Both the position numbers and the translations under genes were made by a program. Under the pieces are notes generated by a model, which was not told the origin of the DNA, ran no database searches, and saw nothing but the letters and a program-made list of their open reading frames with translations. From Thermoleophilales bacterium (GTDB lineage: Bacteria; Actinomycetota; Thermoleophilia; Solirubrobacterales; 70-9): a stretch of DNA of 64,000 nucleotides. Below are positions 59,311 through 64,000 of this stretch, piece by piece; position 1 is the stretch's first letter, and each line of letters opens with the position of its first letter. The stretch spans positions 248,001 through 312,000 of the forward strand of contig JACJWZ010000001.1 of NCBI GenBank assembly GCA_020636895.1, written 5' to 3'.

Positions 59311-61008
59311 ATGGCAGTAGCACCCAGCGAGTTCCCGCCCCCGTTCGACCCCTCCAAGCACGTCGGCGCACCGACCGACGCCGAGGACGAGCGCCTCGAG
59401 GCGGGCATCGTGATCGTCGGCGGCGGCCCCGCCGGCCTCGCCTGCGCCAACCGGGTGATGCAGCTGCTCGAGGACGAGCCGGAGCTCACCGAGAAGCTCG
59501 GCGAGATCCCCGTGGCGGTGCTCGAGAAGGGCAAGGTCTGCGGTGCGCACAACCTCTCCGGCGCCAACATGCGACCGTCGGCGATGGAGGAGCTCTTCCC
59601 CGACCTCGACCCCGACGACTGGCCCGTCTACCAGAAGGTCGAGAAGGACGCCGTCTACCTGCTCACCAAGAGCAAGGCGGTGCCGCTGAAGCCGCCGCCC
59701 CCGAACTTCCGCAACCACGGCAACTACGTCACCTCGGTCTCGAAGCTGAGCCGCTTCCTCGCCGAGAAGGCGGAGGAGGCCGGCGCCTACATCCTCACCG
59801 AGACCGTCGCCGACAAGCTGCTGGTCGAGGACCGGATCGTCCGCGGCGTTCGCTCCGGCGACAAGGGCCGGGGTAAGGATGGCCAGGAGCTCGGCAACTT
59901 CGAGCCCGGCTCGGACCTGATGGCGAAGGCCACCGTCCTGGCCGAGGGCACGCTCGGCCACCTCACGCAGTGCGCCGTCGACTACTACGACATCGCCGGT
60001 GACGCGCAGCGCTGGGAGATCGGCGTGAAGGAGATCTGGGAGGTCCCCAAGCCCCTCGATCGCGTCATCCACACGATGAACTGGCCGCTGCGCAAGGGCC
60101 CGCGCTTCAACGAGTTCGGCGGCTCGTTCATCTACCCGATGGGCGAGGACAAGCTCTGCATCGGCATGGTCGTCGGCCTCGACACCACCGACGCGACGGT
60201 CTCCTGCCACGACATGCTGCAGCAGTTCAAGACGCACCCCTTCATCAAGGACCTGCTCGCCGGCGGCAAGCGGGTCGGCTGGGGCGCGAAGACGATCCCG
60301 TCGGGCGGCTACTGGTCGATGCCGAAGAAGCTCGCGGTGCCGGGGATGGTCATGTGCGGCGACAACGCCGCGATGGTCAACATCCCGTACCTGAAGGGGA
60401 TCCACTACGCGATGCACGCCGGCATGTACGCGGCCGAGGCGATCGTCGAGAGCCTCAAGGAGGATCCCGACTCGGTCGACTTCTCCGGCTACGAGGACCG
60501 CGTCCGCAAGTCCGACATCGAGAAGGACCTCTACAAGTCGCGCAACGTCCGCCAGTACGGCGACAAGGGCTTCTTCGCCTTCGGCGCGATCGCCAACGCG
60601 TGGCTGCTCTCGGGCGGCGCCCTGCCTCCCGGCCACAAGGAGAGCGAGCCCGACGCCGAGGTGCCGATGTTCATCGGCAAGGCGTCGGAGAGCTACCCGG
60701 AGCCCGACAACGAGCTCACGTTCAACAAGCTCGACTCGGTGTTCCTCTCCGGCAACGCCACGCGCGACGACGCTCCCAACCACGTCCGCATCCAGACGCA
60801 CGTGCCGCGCGAGGTCGCGCAGGCGTGGGTCTCCATGTGCCCGGCGCAGGTCTACGAGATCCCCGAGGATCAGCTCGACAACGGGGCCGCGGAGGTCGAC
60901 GTCCACGTCACCGCCTCCAACTGCGTGCAGTGCGGCGCCATCAACGCCAAGGGCGGTCGTCTGACGATGCCCGAGGGCGGCGACGGCCCGCTGTATCAGG
61001 AGGTCTAG
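59311..61008 (+). CDS. ETF:quinone oxidoreductase with atypical Fe-S ligand set
   Basis: A 565-residue enzyme that passes electrons from reduced ETF to the membrane quinone pool. It shows the FAD motif IVIVGGGPAGLACANRV, quinone/ETF-binding segments (KVCGAHNLSGANM, WGAKTIPSGGYWSMPK) and the FAD C-terminal motif VMCGDNAAMVNIPYLKGIHY. The C-terminal Fe-S domain has Cys in SMCPAQVYE and a CVQCGAI motif. In typical enzymes this last motif is CxxCxxC; here the final Cys is Ile, so only three of four cluster cysteines are present. Confidence 0.92.
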   Translation: MAVAPSEFPPPFDPSKHVGAPTDAEDERLEAGIVIVGGGPAGLACANRVMQLLEDEPELTEKLGEIPVAVLEKGKVCGAHNLSGANMRPSAMEELFPDLDPDDWPVYQKVEKDAVYLLTKSKAVPLKPPPPNFRNHGNYVTSVSKLSRFLAEKAEEAGAYILTETVADKLLVEDRIVRGVRSGDKGRGKDGQELGNFEPGSDLMAKATVLAEGTLGHLTQCAVDYYDIAGDAQRWEIGVKEIWEVPKPLDRVIHTMNWPLRKGPRFNEFGGSFIYPMGEDKLCIGMVVGLDTTDATVSCHDMLQQFKTHPFIKDLLAGGKRVGWGAKTIPSGGYWSMPKKLAVPGMVMCGDNAAMVNIPYLKGIHYAMHAGMYAAEAIVESLKEDPDSVDFSGYEDRVRKSDIEKDLYKSRNVRQYGDKGFFAFGAIANAWLLSGGALPPGHKESEPDAEVPMFIGKASESYPEPDNELTFNKLDSVFLSGNATRDDAPNHVRIQTHVPREVAQAWVSMCPAQVYEIPEDQLDNGAAEVDVHVTASNCVQCGAINAKGGRLTMPEGGDGPLYQEV

Positions 61009-61071
61009 CCGCGACGGTCCGGGGGATGCCGGACCGACCGCGTTCGCCGCGATGGCGGCGCGACTGGGCGT

Positions 61072-61569
61072 CTAGAGCGTCAGCAGCCAGTGGTTGCTGA
61101 CGATCGGCTTGCCCGCGAACTCGCCCTCGGCTGTCCCGATCAGCTGGAAGCCCGCGCGACGGCAGAGCGCGTTCGAGGGCGCGTTGTCCTGGCCGGGGAA
61201 GGCGTGGAGCTCGTCGACGCCGCGGTCCCGGGCGAGCTCGATAACCAGGCGGAGGGCCCGCGTGCCGACGCCGCGCCCGTGGTGGGCCGGCAGGAGCATC
61301 CAGCCCGTCTCCAGGATCGGACCGCCGTGCTCGCTGCGCCAGTAGCCGATCGTGCCGACGCGCTCCTCGCCGGGATCGACGACCACCGTCTTCCAGACGC
61401 CGCCATCGTCTTCGGCTCGCATCCGCTTGCCGTGAGCGGCCCGGATCTCCTCCTCGTCGCGAGGGCCGCCGAGGTGACGCATCGCCACCGGGTCGCGCTC
61501 GCAGGCGAGGGTCAGCGCGAGGTCTGAATCCTCGTAGGCGGCGAGGTGGACGGCGGGCGCGTCGTTCAT
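61072..61569 (-). CDS. GNAT-family N-acetyltransferase
   Basis: A 165-residue GNAT acetyltransferase of the RimJ/RimL-like type. Motif A is WMLLPAHHGRGVGTRALRLV (acetyl-CoA pyrophosphate loop RGVGTRA), with motif B DNAPSNALCRRAGF. The substrate is unknown. The ATG at 61569 is chosen because the frame upstream is antisense. It lies 14 bp after dinB on the same strand, so it is probably co-transcribed with dinB and would then be part of the SOS response. Confidence 0.88.
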   Translation of the reverse strand: MNDAPAVHLAAYEDSDLALTLACERDPVAMRHLGGPRDEEEIRAAHGKRMRAEDDGGVWKTVVVDPGEERVGTIGYWRSEHGGPILETGWMLLPAHHGRGVGTRALRLVIELARDRGVDELHAFPGQDNAPSNALCRRAGFQLIGTAEGEFAGKPIVSNHWLLTL

Positions 61570-61583
61570 GTGGGAAGCATCGC

Positions 61584-62771
61584 TCAATCGAAGAATCCCC
61601 TGCGGACCCCCGGGCCGGTGCCCCGGATGACGCTGTCGGTTCCGAACCGCTCGCGCAGCGTGTCGATCGCGGAGTCGAGCCCGGCGGTCTTCGGCCCGAA
61701 CAGCGGCAGCTCGAGCTGGACGCCGGCGCTCTCGTGGTCGAGGTTGGTGATGCTGATGCCGACGAGGGTGATCCCGCGTTCGACGATCAGCGGCCGCGCT
61801 TCCGCCAGCAGCGCCTGGGCGGCGGCCCTGACCGGGTCGGTCCCGTCGGTCGCACGGGGGAGGGTCCGGGAGCGGGTCGAGCTCGAGTAGTCGCCGAAGC
61901 GGAGCCGCAGGACGACGGTCCGCCCGGCCCGCCCGGCGTTGCGCAGCCGGCGCGTCACGCGGTCGACGAGCCGGTCGAGCGTGCGCTCGATCTTGCGCCT
62001 GGAGTGGCAGCCCCGCCCCATCGCGGACTGCGAGCCGATCGAACGGCGCCGCGGGCGGGGGCGGACCCGCCGGTGCTCGCGCAGGTTCGCCATCGCGTGC
62101 AGGTGGCTGCCGGAGTGCCGGCCGAGTGCCGCGATCAGCGATGCCTCGGGGATCGCCGCCAGGTCGCCGACCGTCCGCACGCCGAGCCGGTGGATGCGCT
62201 TCGCGGTCGCCTCGCCGACGCCCCAGATCGCCTCGACCGGCAGCGGGTGCAGGAAGTCCCGCTCGCCTCCGGCCGGGACGACCAGGAGCCCGTCCGGCTT
62301 CGCCGCGCGCGAGGCCATCTTCGCGAGCGTCTTCGAGCGGGCCACGCCGACGCTGATCGGGAGCCCGAGGTCGTCGCGAACCTCCCGCCGCAGCTTCGCG
62401 GCTATCCACTCGGCGGTCCCGGAGATCCGCTCGAGGCCGCTGACGTCGAGGAACGCCTCCTCGAGCGAAAGCCCCTCGACCGTCGGCGCCGTCCGGCGGA
62501 AGACCTCGAAGAGCTCCCGGCTCGCCCGCGTGTACTCGTCGAAGTGCGGGTCGACCGTGATCGCCTCGGGGCAGAGCCGACGCGCCGTGTCTCCGCTCAT
62601 GCCTCCTCTGACGCCGCGGGCCTTCGCCTCGTAGCTCGCCGCCATGACGACACCGGCGCCGACGACGACCGCCCGCCCGCGCAGGGCGGGATCCCGCCGC
62701 TGCTCGACCGACGCGAAGAACGAGTCGACGTCGGCGTGCAGGATCGAGGGGTCCGCTCGGCGGTTGGGCAT
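61584..62771 (-). CDS. dinB: DNA polymerase IV (Y-family)
   Basis: A 395-residue error-prone translesion polymerase. The palm catalytic residues are in ILHADVDSFFASVEQ and GLSLEEAFLDVSG (Asp, Asp-Glu). The thumb HhH (VEAIWGVGEATAKRIHRLGV) and the little-finger domain are present. VQLELPLFG matches the beta-clamp-binding QLxLPLF motif. The start at ATG 62771 lies 1 bp downstream of a perfect Gram-positive SOS box, so LexA control is clear. Confidence 0.95.
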   Translation of the reverse strand: MPNRRADPSILHADVDSFFASVEQRRDPALRGRAVVVGAGVVMAASYEAKARGVRGGMSGDTARRLCPEAITVDPHFDEYTRASRELFEVFRRTAPTVEGLSLEEAFLDVSGLERISGTAEWIAAKLRREVRDDLGLPISVGVARSKTLAKMASRAAKPDGLLVVPAGGERDFLHPLPVEAIWGVGEATAKRIHRLGVRTVGDLAAIPEASLIAALGRHSGSHLHAMANLREHRRVRPRPRRRSIGSQSAMGRGCHSRRKIERTLDRLVDRVTRRLRNAGRAGRTVVLRLRFGDYSSSTRSRTLPRATDGTDPVRAAAQALLAEARPLIVERGITLVGISITNLDHESAGVQLELPLFGPKTAGLDSAIDTLRERFGTDSVIRGTGPGVRRGFFD

Positions 62772-62772
62772 G

Positions 62773-62786
62773 CGAACATATGTTCC
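62773..62786. promoter_or_regulatory. LexA/DinR (SOS) box
   Basis: CGAACATATGTTCC (read on the plus strand) matches the Gram-positive SOS consensus CGAACRNRYGTTYC at every position. It sits in the 56-bp gap between dinB and the divergent P450 gene and so directly covers the dinB start region, and possibly the P450 promoter too. Confidence 0.9.
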
Positions 62787-62827
62787 CGTAGAGTCCGGCA
62801 GCAGGTTGCGGCGGCTACCATCCGCCC

Positions 62828-64000
62828 ATGTACTCGAGCGGGGCCCAGCTCCCACCGCGGCCCGACCTCTCGCGGTTCCAGATGAGCGCGGGTTTCATGC
62901 TGACCCCGACCCGGTTCCTGCGCTCCTGCCAGCGCCGCTGCGGCGATTACTTCACGTTGATGCCGCAGCCAGGGCGCACGCTGGTCATCACATCCGACCC
63001 CGCCGCCGTCAAGCAGGTCTTCACCGGCGACCCGGACGTTCTCCACGCCGGCGCCGGCAACATCCCCCTGGAGCCCCTCCTCGGCCCCTCCTCGGTGCTG
63101 CTCCTCGACGGCTCCGAGCATCTTCGCCAACGCCGCCTGCTGCTGCCGCCGTTCCACGGCGAGCGCATGCGCGGTTACGGCGCGGTGATGGACGAGGTCG
63201 CCGAGCGTCACGTCGCCGCCTGGCCTCGCGATCGCTCGTTCCCGCTCTTGCCGAGCATGCAGGCGATCACGCTCGAGGTGATCATGCGGGCCGTGTTCGG
63301 TTTCGAGGACGCCGAGCGCCGCGAGCGCATCGGCGCCCCGTTGCGCCGCGTCCTCGACGCCGTCGGGACGAGGACGCGGGTGCTGGCGCTCGCCCTGACG
63401 GCGGGGCGCCAAGGGCCGTTGAGCCCGTGGCGCCGCTTCGCCGCCGCCCGCGCCCGCGCCGACGAGCTTCTCTACGAGGAGATTCGCGCCCGCCGGTCAG
63501 ATCCCGACGCCGAGCGCGGGGAGGACGTCTTCTCGCTGCTCCTCGCCGCACGCGACGAGGATGGCCGCGGGATGAGCGAGGACGAGCTTCGCGACGAGCT
63601 GATGACCCTGCTCGTCGCCGGCCACGAGACGACCGCCACCGCGCTCGCCTGGGCCTTCGAGCGGCTGACCCGGAACCCGCGGGTGCTCGCCGAGCTGATC
63701 TCCGAGCAGCGGTCGGCCGACGCGGGGGAGGAGTACCTCGACGCGGTCGTCAAGGAGACGCTGCGGCTTCGCCCTGTGGTCCCCGCGGTCGTCCGCCGGC
63801 TTCAGGCCCCGATGGAGTTCGGGGGCTGGGAGCTGCCCGCCGGGGTCAACATCGCGCCGTCGATCTTCCTCCTGCACCGCCGCGCCGACCTATACCCGAG
63901 CCCGGAGGAGTTCCGGCCGGAGCGGTTCCTCGGCGACGATGCGCCCGGCACCTACGAGTGGATCCCGTTCGGCGGCGGCGTGCGCCGTTGCCTCGGCGCC
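62828..64000 (+). CDS. Cytochrome P450, truncated by the window end
   Basis: The first 391 residues of a P450 monooxygenase. The I-helix oxygen-activation motif is LLVAGHETTATALAW, the K-helix ExxR is KETLRLRP, and PERF and the heme loop start FGGGVRRCLGA are present; the last seen residues include the heme-ligand Cys. Only about 40-50 residues are missing. It is soluble (no N-terminal anchor) and closest in feel to the CYP family found with fatty-acid or terpenoid substrates. It is divergent from dinB across the SOS box. Confidence 0.93.
   Translation, partial: MYSSGAQLPPRPDLSRFQMSAGFMLTPTRFLRSCQRRCGDYFTLMPQPGRTLVITSDPAAVKQVFTGDPDVLHAGAGNIPLEPLLGPSSVLLLDGSEHLRQRRLLLPPFHGERMRGYGAVMDEVAERHVAAWPRDRSFPLLPSMQAITLEVIMRAVFGFEDAERRERIGAPLRRVLDAVGTRTRVLALALTAGRQGPLSPWRRFAAARARADELLYEEIRARRSDPDAERGEDVFSLLLAARDEDGRGMSEDELRDELMTLLVAGHETTATALAWAFERLTRNPRVLAELISEQRSADAGEEYLDAVVKETLRLRPVVPAVVRRLQAPMEFGGWELPAGVNIAPSIFLLHRRADLYPSPEEFRPERFLGDDAPGTYEWIPFGGGVRRCLGA

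Overview
The window is very GC-rich, densely coded actinobacterial chromosome. Paired ArsA-family ATPases, a class III adenylyl cyclase with a mycobacterial-type regulatory domain, a split acyl-CoA mutase, DipZ and an Rpf-like protein all point to Actinomycetota. PRC-barrel paralogues, coiled-coil polarity-type proteins and Lys-tailed secreted beta-helix proteins suggest a deep-branching class such as Thermoleophilia (Solirubrobacterales); that placement is inference. No rRNA, tRNA, IS element, prophage or CRISPR array was recognised, and this looks like core chromosome.

Layout. 1-2.6 kb: a partial YihY/BrkB membrane protein, the principal sigma factor RpoD behind a near-consensus promoter, and a small zinc-ribbon protein. 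2.6-8.6 kb: a secreted beta-helix protein, PilT, an HxlR regulator and a protein with a degenerate HEPN-like region. 8.6-13.5 kb: two overlapping ArsA-type ATPases facing a ParA-FtsZ pair. 13.5-20.9 kb: metabolic and signalling genes (gamma-glutamyltransferase family, YCII, Lon-substrate-binding domain, adenylyl cyclase, flavin amine oxidase, DipZ). 20.9-27.8 kb: two methyltransferases, a GH57 branching enzyme, a GT4 glucosyltransferase and a hexapeptide acyltransferase. This gene set resembles the mycobacterial methylglucose lipopolysaccharide locus, and here it also encloses a putative secreted copper protein. 27.8-34.1 kb: MeaB, three PRC-barrel proteins and a three-gene secreted operon with two collagen-like proteins.

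34.4-42.9 kb is the most distinctive region. It is a tightly overlapped minus-strand operon: coiled-coil protein, a lipoprotein of an uncharacterised secreted family, a PstS-like lipoprotein, a hypothetical protein, a 46-residue membrane peptide, a cellulose-synthase-like GT2 fused to a c-di-GMP-type MshEN domain, and a GT-C-like membrane protein. It reads as an exopolysaccharide synthesis/export system under c-di-GMP control; a GGDEF-EAL protein lies about 2.3 kb upstream of the operon's first gene.

44-64 kb is mostly acyl-CoA and amino-acid catabolism: acyl-CoA dehydrogenase, PepA, thiolase, amidase plus dehydrogenase, an isobutyryl-CoA-mutase-like large subunit with its B12-binding subunit, EtfB-EtfA-ETF:quinone oxidoreductase, then DinB behind a perfect SOS box and a divergent cytochrome P450 cut by the window edge.

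A dispersed intergenic hairpin repeat of about 65 bp occurs four times (15.1, 34.2, 34.3 and 56.7 kb) and is probably a genome-wide element. Start codons are chosen from ribosome-binding sites, overlaps and family alignment from memory; no database search was run.
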